A stretch of DNA of 64,000 nt, taken from contig NZ_JAUSQZ010000001.1 in assembly GCF_030811555.1 (NCBI RefSeq), forward strand, positions 6,631,241 through 6,695,240. The letters are read 5' to 3'. Below, one piece after another: positions 53,401 to 61,516 of the stretch. The notes under the pieces are model-generated. The model made no database searches. It saw only the letters and a program-made list of their open reading frames with translations, and had not been told where the DNA came from. Position numbers and translations under genes: made by a program. Each line of letters opens with the position of its first letter. Position 1 is the first letter of the stretch. Source of the DNA: Kineosporia succinea. GTDB lineage: Bacteria; Actinomycetota; Actinomycetes; Actinomycetales; Kineosporiaceae.

Positions 53401-55152
53401 CTCAACGGCATCCAGAACCTCGTCATCGATGGAACCGCCGACGTTGCAGCCACCGCAGCCTTCGTGGGCTCGGTGCAGCACTTCCCGCATCTGGCCGGGC
53501 TTCAGCCTGACCTCTACCGGTGCTTCATGGAGCAGACCTGGCGACATGTATCAGCCCGCGGAGCCATCGTCCTGATCAGCCTGGAATCACACTTCACCGA
53601 CGAAAAGGCAGGAGGTCTACGTGCCGCCACGTATGAACGCCTGCGCCGCCACTGGCACTTCGTCAACGAACTTCGACTGTTCGACATCGAGGATCACAAG
53701 CATTACGGCATCGCGGTCTACGGGCCACCATCTGAGGTGCGCTTCACCCAAGCCTCCTGGCTCTACCACCCGGACACAGCCGTTCGTTCTTTCGCCCATG
53801 ACGGCAGCGGCCCCGAGCCAGGTCTGAAGGATCCTGACGGCAACTGGGACCTCCGTCCGCACCGCAACCGCCTCGTCATCGTCACCCCCGAGGTGCTGAA
53901 GACCTGGCACGAGGTCCTCGAAGTACCAGAAGTGCCGGTGCTCCGCTCCCGCATGGTGTACGCGGTGAACCGAGCAACCTCCGACGTGCTAGGGAAACTG
54001 TCTGAGGCGGAACGCGTCGGAGCGCTTGGGCTTCAGTTCTCGTCAGGTTGGCACGAGAAGAACGATCGTACCAAGGGCTACTTCGTCTCCGAGTGGGGCA
54101 GGCCTCTGTCATGGGATGACGTAATCCTCCAAGGACCGCACCTCTTTGTGTCCACGCCCATGTACAAGTCCCCCAACGAGACCATGCTCCACAATCAGGA
54201 CTGGTCAGCTACCGACTTTGAGGCCCTCGCCTCGGACGCGATCCCGGTGACCTCGTACAAGCCCGCCGGAGACCGCGCCGCGTACGACGCCCGCTACACC
54301 CACTGGACCCTCCCAGACGGCGACACCACCCCCGCCCGCGACCACTACCGCGTTGCCTGGCGGTACATGGCGCCAAACACGGGCGAGAGAACATTGGCCC
54401 CCTGTCTGCTACCTCCTGGTCCCGCGCACATCCACGGGGTGGCCACCGCTGGTAACGGAAGCATCGAATTGGCCACGCTTGCAACAACTCAAGGCGTGCT
54501 CTCCTCCCTTCTTGCTGACTTCTCGATCAGGACCGCACCTAAAGCAACCATCTCCGCGCCAAGCATTAACAGGCTTAGTTTGCCAGCCGACATACCTCCG
54601 AATTTGGCTGATTGGATTACCCACCGTTCACTCCGTCTCAATTGCGTCACCGAGGCTTTTGGCGAGATGTGGGAGGCGAGTGCGAACTCGACGTTCTCAG
54701 CGGACGCTTGGACGGCGCCAGCTAGTTACGGCTTGACCGCCGATCTGGCTGACGTTCCCACAACTTGGACACCTAACGTTCCTCTCCGCATCGCCGCCGA
54801 CCGTCGTCAAGCCCAGCTCGAGATCGACGCCCTCGTAGCTCTGATGCTCGGTGTCACGGCAGATGAGCTCTGCACCATCTATCGCACCCAGTTCCCAGTT
54901 CTGTACGGTTACGACCGCAATCGCGACCACTACGACGCCAACGGGCGCCTGGTGCCGAACAGCGTTTTGGCACTCTGGCGGAAGAAGGGCGATGCGATCA
55001 GTCTCGATGGGTGCACGGCGACGAATCAGGCGGGTAACACGTACGTGTATGAGTTGCCGTTCGTGACACTGGATCGGGAGCATGACATGCGGGTGGCGTA
55101 TGTGGAGTTCGAACGACGGTTGGCGGAGCCGGGGGCGGGCGCGGGGGCGTGA
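50491..55152 (+). CDS. Eco57I-type N6-adenine DNA methylase (DrmMI/PglX-like)
   Basis: A 1553-residue protein with the adenine-methylase motifs: motif I EPALGSGAFAIEAVSQL (about residues 556-572, SAM binding) and motif IV LQLGNPPWVRPR (about 926-937, NPPW). These are separated by some 370 residues, a large insertion. Residues 1-500 form a nuclease-like or scaffold region (LLVATPGITGAPLAIIEAKAVSDVADLL, about 108-135, with a possible D/E-x-K core), and the C-terminal 450 residues are a target-recognition-like domain. It likely marks host DNA to protect it from the rest of the system. The ATG at 50491 overlaps the helicase stop. Size and context fit class 1 DISARM DrmMI or BREX PglX, more so the first. 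Confidence 0.88.
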   Translation: MSTSGALLIGEDWISEHYFTTDAKSQSFLAKTLEQRKQWDDADVATVRTRFTAARSGLEKQLAAVTLEQDDENLAGLYEQLRQILGYGEGLTLHRTGPVLLVATPGITGAPLAIIEAKAVSDVADLLDKEAKSLLTSYDVDDKEQIHSVARLLSALFNSTDAPTFALVMAGPWLMITDAERWPEGRYLAVNLQLVCERNHDRRGGEIDRALACLSADSLAPDADGEIWWTGVLADSVKHTVGVSQDLREGVRLSIEIIANEVVRRRAAQGLEPLPKDQAQVLAVQSLRFLYRILFLLWAEASPELGVLPVGAAEYEQGYGVDRLRELVLVDLATPHAQQGTHLYSSLGVLFRLVDQGSASRTQPMDDEPGSSDGLTFRSLRADLFSPKATAHIDQVGLGNNAVQDVLRHLLLSKETRGRDRGFISYAQLGINQLGAVYEGLMSYTGFFAEEDLFEVAKNGDAGKGSWVVPVARADGISQNDFVRMTDPVTGESTPVRHNRGTFVYRLAGRDRQQSASYYTPEVLTRFTVGQALAELLDQNGETTPACDILNLTVCEPALGSGAFAIEAVSQLADEYLKRRQNELGTRIDPDEYPRRLQEVKAYLALHQVYGVDLNATAVELAEISLWLGTMTPALDAPWFGLHLRRGNSLIGVRRAVFHRSQITDKSCLKDVPGDVPLADLDAGINGRVHHFLLPAEGWGAAIDAKEAKPLAPEALQRLREWRRSILSKPTKVQTNALIDLAERVESLWGITLSRLQIAEAEIRRSIPVWGADNLAVGGHIQREEIERTLAEPKGAYQRLRRIMDAWCALWFWPLTDTLTTAEDGTRIHPPTLAEWIEAGQMLLGRHAGKKKTATGQDRLDTGNTWAELGTTEDLDLGLASAATIEATLAKHSWLKVCEQIASQQGFFHWELDFAPVFARGGFDLQLGNPPWVRPRSDVDALLAEGDPWWQLENKPSEEARKERRPGTLALNGIQNLVIDGTADVAATAAFVGSVQHFPHLAGLQPDLYRCFMEQTWRHVSARGAIVLISLESHFTDEKAGGLRAATYERLRRHWHFVNELRLFDIEDHKHYGIAVYGPPSEVRFTQASWLYHPDTAVRSFAHDGSGPEPGLKDPDGNWDLRPHRNRLVIVTPEVLKTWHEVLEVPEVPVLRSRMVYAVNRATSDVLGKLSEAERVGALGLQFSSGWHEKNDRTKGYFVSEWGRPLSWDDVILQGPHLFVSTPMYKSPNETMLHNQDWSATDFEALASDAIPVTSYKPAGDRAAYDARYTHWTLPDGDTTPARDHYRVAWRYMAPNTGERTLAPCLLPPGPAHIHGVATAGNGSIELATLATTQGVLSSLLADFSIRTAPKATISAPSINRLSLPADIPPNLADWITHRSLRLNCVTEAFGEMWEASANSTFSADAWTAPASYGLTADLADVPTTWTPNVPLRIAADRRQAQLEIDALVALMLGVTADELCTIYRTQFPVLYGYDRNRDHYDANGRLVPNSVLALWRKKGDAISLDGCTATNQAGNTYVYELPFVTLDREHDMRVAYVEFERRLAEPGAGAGA

Positions 55153-58100
55153 GTGAACTTCTTCCTTCTCTTCAGGCGGATGACGTTCAGCGGGGGTTGC
55201 TGGACTACCTGACCACGACGTTTGCGCTGGCTGATCAGGATGCGCGGCTGGCGTTGTCAGAATTCCTGACCGACTCGACGGACGGCATTTTCAAGGGTCC
55301 GTACGTGCGGTTGCGGCTGCCGTTCCGGCCGGCCGCGGATGGGTGGCAGTCGAGTTTGGGATGGTCGGGCGGGTTCACGCCGTACGGGCATCAGGCACAG
55401 GCGTGGGCTCGGCTGAGTTCGGCTGATCTGAGCGAGCAGAAACCTCGTCCGTTGCCGACCTTGGTGACGACGGGGACCGGTTCGGGTAAGACGGAGGCGT
55501 TCCTCTACCCGATTCTGGATCACGTGCTGCGGGAGCGGCGAGCTGGGCGCCGGGGCGTGAAGTCGCTGATCCTGTATCCGATGAATGCGCTGGCTAACGA
55601 CCAGGCGGGGCGGTTGGCGCGGATCATCACTGCGCATGAGGAGCTGGCTGGTGTGACGGCTGCCCTGTACACGGGGCAGGGTGGCACGCAGCGCACAATG
55701 GTGACGGCGGAAGGGCTGATCACAGATCGGGCGGTGATCCGGAGTGAGCCACCGGACATTCTGCTGACGAACTACAAGATGCTCGACCAGTTGCTGCTGC
55801 GCGCTGACGATCAGTCGTTGTGGCGGGAAAGTGCGCTCAGTCTGCGGTATCTGGTGCTGGATGAGTTCCATACCTATGACGGCGCGCAGGGCACTGATGT
55901 GGCCATGTTGCTGCGCCGGCTGGGTTTGGCGTTGAAGGCGTACTGGCCTCAGGACTCGTCCGAGGTCACTCAGGAGGACTGGGCGCGTCCGCTGGGGCGT
56001 ATGACCCCCGTCGCGACCTCCGCCACTTTGGGAGACCGCGGTGATCCGGCCGCGATGGTGACGTTCGCGCACACCGTGTTCGGTGAGGAGTTCCGCCTGG
56101 AGGGCGTGGTCACCGAGTCTCGGCTGACCCGCGAGGAGTGGCTCGGTACGGCCGCTGCCGAGGTGGTCCAATGGGGACTAGAAGCGCCCGACACCGCAGA
56201 TCTGGAGCCGCAGGCCGTGGCCGCTCTTGGGGGTGTTGATGCGGCGGCGTCACGGGAGCTGGCCCTGCAGGTGCTGGCGGTTCTGTACCAGGTGCAGCCG
56301 GCCAAGATCGTCGATGTGTTGGCCGGGGACGATACGCGGTTGCTGACGCTGGCCAAGGCGGTTCCGCTAGTGCAGAGCCTGATTGGCGAGGCGGCGGACG
56401 CAGTGTCGGTAGACGAACTGGCCGGGCGATTGACGCCGTCGGCGTTGATGCCGGTGAGCGGCCCGGCGCTGCTGGCGGTGATCGCCATGCTGAGCCACGT
56501 GAGGGCGGTGTCGGGGCGTTCGGCGCCGACGGTTGAGACGCACTTGTGGGTGCGGGAGCTGACCCGGGTCGATCGGTTCGCGTCGGCGAGCGTGCGGTAC
56601 CGGTGGAGTGACGACGGCCCTTTGGCGGGCGGTGGCGTGGGGGACGCGTTCGCGGAGGACGAGCGTCCTGCGTTCCCGGCGGTGTACTGCCGGCATTGCG
56701 GACGTTCGGGCTGGGGTATCGAACTGGGCCCCACCGGCTTGAGTTTGGGCACGGACGACACGGTCATCCGCCGGAATCACGCGGCGCGGGAGGGTCGGTT
56801 CCGGGCGTTGTTGTCGGCGCCGTTGGAAGCCGAGCACACCGGTGACGTTCCGGGCGAGAAGGTCGAAGGGCTGCACTGGTTCGCGGTCCGCCGCCGGGAG
56901 ATCGTGGCATCGGCGCCGCAGTCCGATGACCGGGATTTCCGCGATGGCTGGGTGCTGCCCGTCCTGATGCTGACTGGCCCGGACGTGGAGGACGAGTCCC
57001 GGGACGACACCTGCCCGTCCTGTCTGCAGAAGGACGGGATCCGCTTCCTGGGTAGCGCTATCGCCACTCTGCTGTCGGTGACGTTGTCGACGATGTTCGG
57101 TTCGGCGGATCTGGATCAGGAGGAGAAAAAGGCGCTGGTCTTCACCGACAGCGTTCAGGATGCCGCTCATCGGGCTGGGTTCGTGCAGAGCCGTTCTCAT
57201 ACGCTGACCTTGCGGTCGGTGCTGCGAGCTGCCGCTGAAGACGGTCCGGTGGGGCTGGACGTGCTGGTGGACGAGGCGATCCGGCGGGCTGGGCATGATC
57301 GTTTTGCTCGGTACCGGCTGCTGCCGCCGGAATTGGCGTCCCGTCCGTACTTCCGGTCGTTCTGGCAGGCCGAGAAGCCGAGCGCGCAGTCGCGGACGCG
57401 GGTACGACGCCGGTTGCTGTTCGATGCGGTGATGGAGTTCGGCCTCGCCTCGCGAATCGGCCGCACACTGGAGCAGACCGGCAGCGTGGTCGCTGCCGTA
57501 GAAGGGTTGCCGGCATCGCGGTTGGCGACCATCGCTCGCTCGGTGCTGAAGGACGCGGACGGCCAGCAGAGCCTGGATGAGGCTATGGGCATCGTCACCG
57601 AGCAGTGGCTGGTGGCGTGGGTCCGTGGAACTCTCGAGCATCTGCGTGAGCGCGGCGCCGTGACGCATCCATGGTTCGATCTGTACCAGCGCGAAGACGG
57701 CAGCAGGTACCGGATCTGGTACGGCCGCAAGCGCGAGGAGGGTATGCCCGCGTTTCCTCCGGGGCGTGCTGCTCCGGCGTTTGCTCGGGTTGGCCCGGCG
57801 TTGGCTGTGAAGGATCCTTTGCTGGATCCGGTGACCTCGGCGCAGAGTTGGTATGCCCGGTGGACCGCGCGCACTCTGGTTGTCTCGCCGCAGCACGGTG
57901 CACGTCTGGCCCGGGGGTTGTTCGATCGGCTGGCCCGGGCGGATCTGCTGGTTGCCAGCACGACGCAGACCAAGGGCATCAGCTACGCGATCCCGGCCAG
58001 CGCGATCCTGGTGCAGCCGACCACGGAGCAGGAACTGGCCAATGGGCAGTGCCTGCTGGAGTGCTCGGTCTGCCGCACGACCTACCCCTCCACCCCGGAG

Positions 58101-61100
58101 GTCACCGATCAGCTCGACGGCGCGCCGTGCATGCTGGTGCGATGCCCCGGCGCCTTGCATCGAGTGGCCCGGCCGGACAACTACTACCGGCGCCTGTATG
58201 CCTCAGCCAGCCCGCGGCGGATCGTGGCGCGAGAGCACTCCAGCCTGCTGGAGGACGAGGTCCGGCTGGAATACGAGACGGCATTCAAGACCGGCCGCGA
58301 CGATCCGGAAGCTCCCAATGTGCTGGTGGCGACGCCCACACTTGAGATGGGTATCGACATCGGTGACCTGTCCACGGTCATGCTGGCCTCGCTCCCCCGC
58401 ACCGTGGCGTCCTACTTGCAACGCGTCGGCCGGGCCGGCCGCCTGACGGGCAACGCCCTGAACCTGGCCTTCGTCACCGGTCGCGGCGAGAACCTGCCCC
58501 GCCTCGGCGAGCCGCTATCCGTAATCAACGGGCAGGTACGCCCACCGGCCACCTACCTGAACGCCGAGGAGATCCTGCAGCGCCAGTACGTCGCCCACTT
58601 GGTCGATACTCTCGCGCGGGATTCGAAAGGCCCCCGGCCACAACGGGCAGCAGCTGCTCTGGGCAAGGCCGATGACGGCAGCTTCCTGGACTGCCTGGTC
58701 GTCGAGGCCGAAGCCGACGCCACCACTCACCTCGACCGTTTCCTGGACACCTTTCACGGCCAGTCTGAATCCACTGTCCAGGCGCTGCGGCATTGGGCCA
58801 GCCCTGCTGACGGCGCGGGAACCAGCGGACTGGCGCGTCACCTGTTCGAGGCATCTCATCGTTGGACCAAGACCCAGGATGAGCTGGGACATCGTCAGGC
58901 AACCGTGCAGGCGGCCCTGCCTGGCCTGGACGCAGCGGCCCAACTACCAGCCGCAACCGAGGACGACAAGAGGGCGGCCAACTCCGCGCGTGCCGCGCTG
59001 AAGCTGACCCGGGCCCAGATCGCTGGTCGGCGTAGCCAGCCGTGGATCCAGTCGCTGGAAGAGGCCGGGATCCTGCCCAACTACACCCTCGTGGACGACG
59101 ATGTGAGCCTGGACGTGGCGCTCACCTGGATCGATCACGACACCGGCGAGTTCCACAGCGAACCCGTCAGCTACCGGCGCTCCCGAGCGAATGCGCTGCG
59201 AGAATTCGCACCCGGTGCGGTGTTCTATGCCCGGGGTCTAGAGGTGCAGATTGACTCCATCGATCTGGGAGTGGACGGTACCGCCATCCGGTCCTGGGGC
59301 TTCTGCCCGGCCTGCGGTTATGCCCGTGACCGCGAACCAGGTGGCGCTCCCGTGCAGGCGAGCCCCTGCCCGCGGTGCGGAAGCTCAGGAATCCTCGATT
59401 CGGCCCAGCATTTCGACACGGTCGAGCTGAGCCGGGTGACGGCGGAGATGCGCCGGGACGAAGCGACGATCACCGACCGGCGTGACGAGCGCCAGCGTGA
59501 GCGTTTCACCATCGTCGTGGCCGCTGACGTCAACCCGGCCAGCGTGATCCGGCAGTGGTACGTCGACGGGTACGACTTCGGTGTGAAGTACCTACGCAGC
59601 ATCGACATCCGCTGGGTCAACCTCGGTCGCGGCGCCGGGTACGGCCCGCAACGCGAGATCGCCGGCGAGACACGGATGGCGAACCTGTTCCGGGTCTGCG
59701 AGGGCTGCGGCAAACTCGATCGGGCCACCCAGCGCAACCGTCCCGAGGAGCATCGTCCCTGGTGCCGTTACCGGTCCTCGGCGCAGGAACACACCCGCAG
59801 CCTGGCGCTGACCCGCAGCCTCACCACGCAGGGCATCGTCCTGCGGCTTCCGCCGTCGGTGACCATCGGCGACAGCTTCGCCGTCCCCAGCCTGGCCACC
59901 AGCGTCCTGCTGGGTCTGCATGAGCAGCTCGGCGGTTCGCCTGACCACATCGCCATCGCCTCCATCGCCGACCCGACCCTGGAGTCCGATGGCGGAGGCC
60001 GTACCGATCCGGCGTTGCTGCTGCACGATGTCGTGCCTGGCGGTACCGGGTACCTGGCCGAACTGGCTGACCCGGAACGGTTGTGGGACCTGCTGCACAG
60101 GGCCTGGGTGATCGTGCGTGACTGCCCATGTCGTGATGAGGCGCGGCTGGCCTGTCACCGGTGCCTGCTGCCCTACACCGGAGCCCACCTACCCGCGGAG
60201 CTGGTCTCCCGGCAGGCCGCCGAACGGCACCTTCGGGCCATTCTCACCTCCGGCGCCGTCTCCGGCAGCCGCGAGGTCCCTGATGCCCTGGACTGGCTGC
60301 TCACTGACGTTCCCGCGCAGGCTGCGAGCACCGAATCGCATCTGGAGCAATACTTCCGGATGGTCATCGGCCGACGGATGCGTGCCCTAGGCGCCACGGT
60401 CAAGGACGTACCGGGACCGACCGGCAACAGCATGCATGTCTCCTTCCCGCACAGCCCGTGGCAGTGGAAACTGCAGCCGCAAGTCAAGCTGCCCGGCGTC
60501 GTCCCCGATTTCGTCCTTCAGTGCAACGACCCGGGAGTGCCGCCGGTGGCAGTGTTCACCGACGGCTGGCTCTACCACGCCTCACCGTCGCACAACCGGC
60601 TGGCCGACGACGCCCGTAAACGCGCCGATCTGCGCGACCAGGGGTATGTGGTGCTGGGAGTGACCGCGCGCGACGTCGACCAGGCCGACAATCCCTCGAC
60701 GCCATCATGGTTCGATGCCGGTGTGGTGTCGGCGCTGATGCAGTCGGGCAGCTACCAATTCGGGCACCGGGCGTCCGAGGCCATCGCCGAGGGGCCCATC
60801 TCCTGGCTGCTGAGCTGGCTGCAGTTCACCGAAACCGCGCAACTGCGGTCCTTGGCCGAGGCCGTTCCGTTCTTCTTCGCCCGTACCCCCTCCCAGCCCG
60901 GAGGCGTTCTGTTCGACAGCGCGGTGCGGGCCCTCGACGAGAACGACGATGCGAACGTACAGCAGTGGTGGTGGGCCAGTGGCGCCTGCGGCGTCCTGGC
61001 CCGCACATCGGCAGCGACGCCAGGGTCGGTCGCGGTCGCACTGGTGCTCGACGATCGGGACCAGGCGCTCCACGAAGACGATCACCGGCAGTCCTGGGCA

Positions 61101-61502
61101 CAGTGGTTGAGCATCGCCAACGCTCTCGCCCAGCGCGAGCAGCCCACCCAGATCACCACCGTCACCGAAATCCTGGCCGGTCACACCACCCGGCCCGCCG
61201 CCGGCGCAGCCGGCCCCGAGGCCGGCGTTCTGGAGCCTGAGTGGCAGGAACTGGTGGACGATGCTGTGGACGACGAGCGGACGTTCCTGCTCGCTCTGCT
61301 GGAACCGGGTGCAGCGGGTCTTCCCCTTCCCACCCTGGGATTCGAGACCGCAGCCGGAATCCCCATCGACATCGCCTGGCCGGATCACAAGATTGCGGTC
61401 TCCGTCTCCCCGGAAGACATTCGGGAGGACCTGGAGGCCGACGGCTGGCACGTGTTCGACCCGGACGCGCAAGCGGTTCGCGCCGTGATCGAAGCCATCT
61501 GA
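55149..61502 (+). CDS. Giant helicase-DUF1998-nuclease protein (DrmA/DrmB-like fusion)
   Basis: A 2117-residue protein. It starts with a DEAD-type helicase: Walker A VTTGTGSGKTEAFLYPIL (about 104-121), Walker B VLDEFHTYDGAQGTD (about 236-250), late motifs ATPTLEMGIDIGDLSTVML and YLQRVGRAGRLTGN (about 1059-1100). Cys pairs resembling zinc ribbons lie near residues 512, 621, 972, 1388 and 1517. The DUF1998 block is LLHDVVPGGTGYLAEL...CPCRDEARLACHRCLLPY (about 1620-1675). A PD-(D/E)xK-like nuclease segment follows: VVPDFVL and VAVFTDGWLYHASPSHNRLADDARKRADLRDQGYVVLGVTARD (about 1783-1840). It combines DrmA helicase and DrmB DUF1998 functions, plus a nuclease, in one chain. It begins with a GTG overlapping the methylase stop. 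Confidence 0.85.
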   Translation: MSELLPSLQADDVQRGLLDYLTTTFALADQDARLALSEFLTDSTDGIFKGPYVRLRLPFRPAADGWQSSLGWSGGFTPYGHQAQAWARLSSADLSEQKPRPLPTLVTTGTGSGKTEAFLYPILDHVLRERRAGRRGVKSLILYPMNALANDQAGRLARIITAHEELAGVTAALYTGQGGTQRTMVTAEGLITDRAVIRSEPPDILLTNYKMLDQLLLRADDQSLWRESALSLRYLVLDEFHTYDGAQGTDVAMLLRRLGLALKAYWPQDSSEVTQEDWARPLGRMTPVATSATLGDRGDPAAMVTFAHTVFGEEFRLEGVVTESRLTREEWLGTAAAEVVQWGLEAPDTADLEPQAVAALGGVDAAASRELALQVLAVLYQVQPAKIVDVLAGDDTRLLTLAKAVPLVQSLIGEAADAVSVDELAGRLTPSALMPVSGPALLAVIAMLSHVRAVSGRSAPTVETHLWVRELTRVDRFASASVRYRWSDDGPLAGGGVGDAFAEDERPAFPAVYCRHCGRSGWGIELGPTGLSLGTDDTVIRRNHAAREGRFRALLSAPLEAEHTGDVPGEKVEGLHWFAVRRREIVASAPQSDDRDFRDGWVLPVLMLTGPDVEDESRDDTCPSCLQKDGIRFLGSAIATLLSVTLSTMFGSADLDQEEKKALVFTDSVQDAAHRAGFVQSRSHTLTLRSVLRAAAEDGPVGLDVLVDEAIRRAGHDRFARYRLLPPELASRPYFRSFWQAEKPSAQSRTRVRRRLLFDAVMEFGLASRIGRTLEQTGSVVAAVEGLPASRLATIARSVLKDADGQQSLDEAMGIVTEQWLVAWVRGTLEHLRERGAVTHPWFDLYQREDGSRYRIWYGRKREEGMPAFPPGRAAPAFARVGPALAVKDPLLDPVTSAQSWYARWTARTLVVSPQHGARLARGLFDRLARADLLVASTTQTKGISYAIPASAILVQPTTEQELANGQCLLECSVCRTTYPSTPEVTDQLDGAPCMLVRCPGALHRVARPDNYYRRLYASASPRRIVAREHSSLLEDEVRLEYETAFKTGRDDPEAPNVLVATPTLEMGIDIGDLSTVMLASLPRTVASYLQRVGRAGRLTGNALNLAFVTGRGENLPRLGEPLSVINGQVRPPATYLNAEEILQRQYVAHLVDTLARDSKGPRPQRAAAALGKADDGSFLDCLVVEAEADATTHLDRFLDTFHGQSESTVQALRHWASPADGAGTSGLARHLFEASHRWTKTQDELGHRQATVQAALPGLDAAAQLPAATEDDKRAANSARAALKLTRAQIAGRRSQPWIQSLEEAGILPNYTLVDDDVSLDVALTWIDHDTGEFHSEPVSYRRSRANALREFAPGAVFYARGLEVQIDSIDLGVDGTAIRSWGFCPACGYARDREPGGAPVQASPCPRCGSSGILDSAQHFDTVELSRVTAEMRRDEATITDRRDERQRERFTIVVAADVNPASVIRQWYVDGYDFGVKYLRSIDIRWVNLGRGAGYGPQREIAGETRMANLFRVCEGCGKLDRATQRNRPEEHRPWCRYRSSAQEHTRSLALTRSLTTQGIVLRLPPSVTIGDSFAVPSLATSVLLGLHEQLGGSPDHIAIASIADPTLESDGGGRTDPALLLHDVVPGGTGYLAELADPERLWDLLHRAWVIVRDCPCRDEARLACHRCLLPYTGAHLPAELVSRQAAERHLRAILTSGAVSGSREVPDALDWLLTDVPAQAASTESHLEQYFRMVIGRRMRALGATVKDVPGPTGNSMHVSFPHSPWQWKLQPQVKLPGVVPDFVLQCNDPGVPPVAVFTDGWLYHASPSHNRLADDARKRADLRDQGYVVLGVTARDVDQADNPSTPSWFDAGVVSALMQSGSYQFGHRASEAIAEGPISWLLSWLQFTETAQLRSLAEAVPFFFARTPSQPGGVLFDSAVRALDENDDANVQQWWWASGACGVLARTSAATPGSVAVALVLDDRDQALHEDDHRQSWAQWLSIANALAQREQPTQITTVTEILAGHTTRPAAGAAGPEAGVLEPEWQELVDDAVDDERTFLLALLEPGAAGLPLPTLGFETAAGIPIDIAWPDHKIAVSVSPEDIREDLEADGWHVFDPDAQAVRAVIEAI

Positions 61503-61516
61503 GCACGGAGGAAAAG

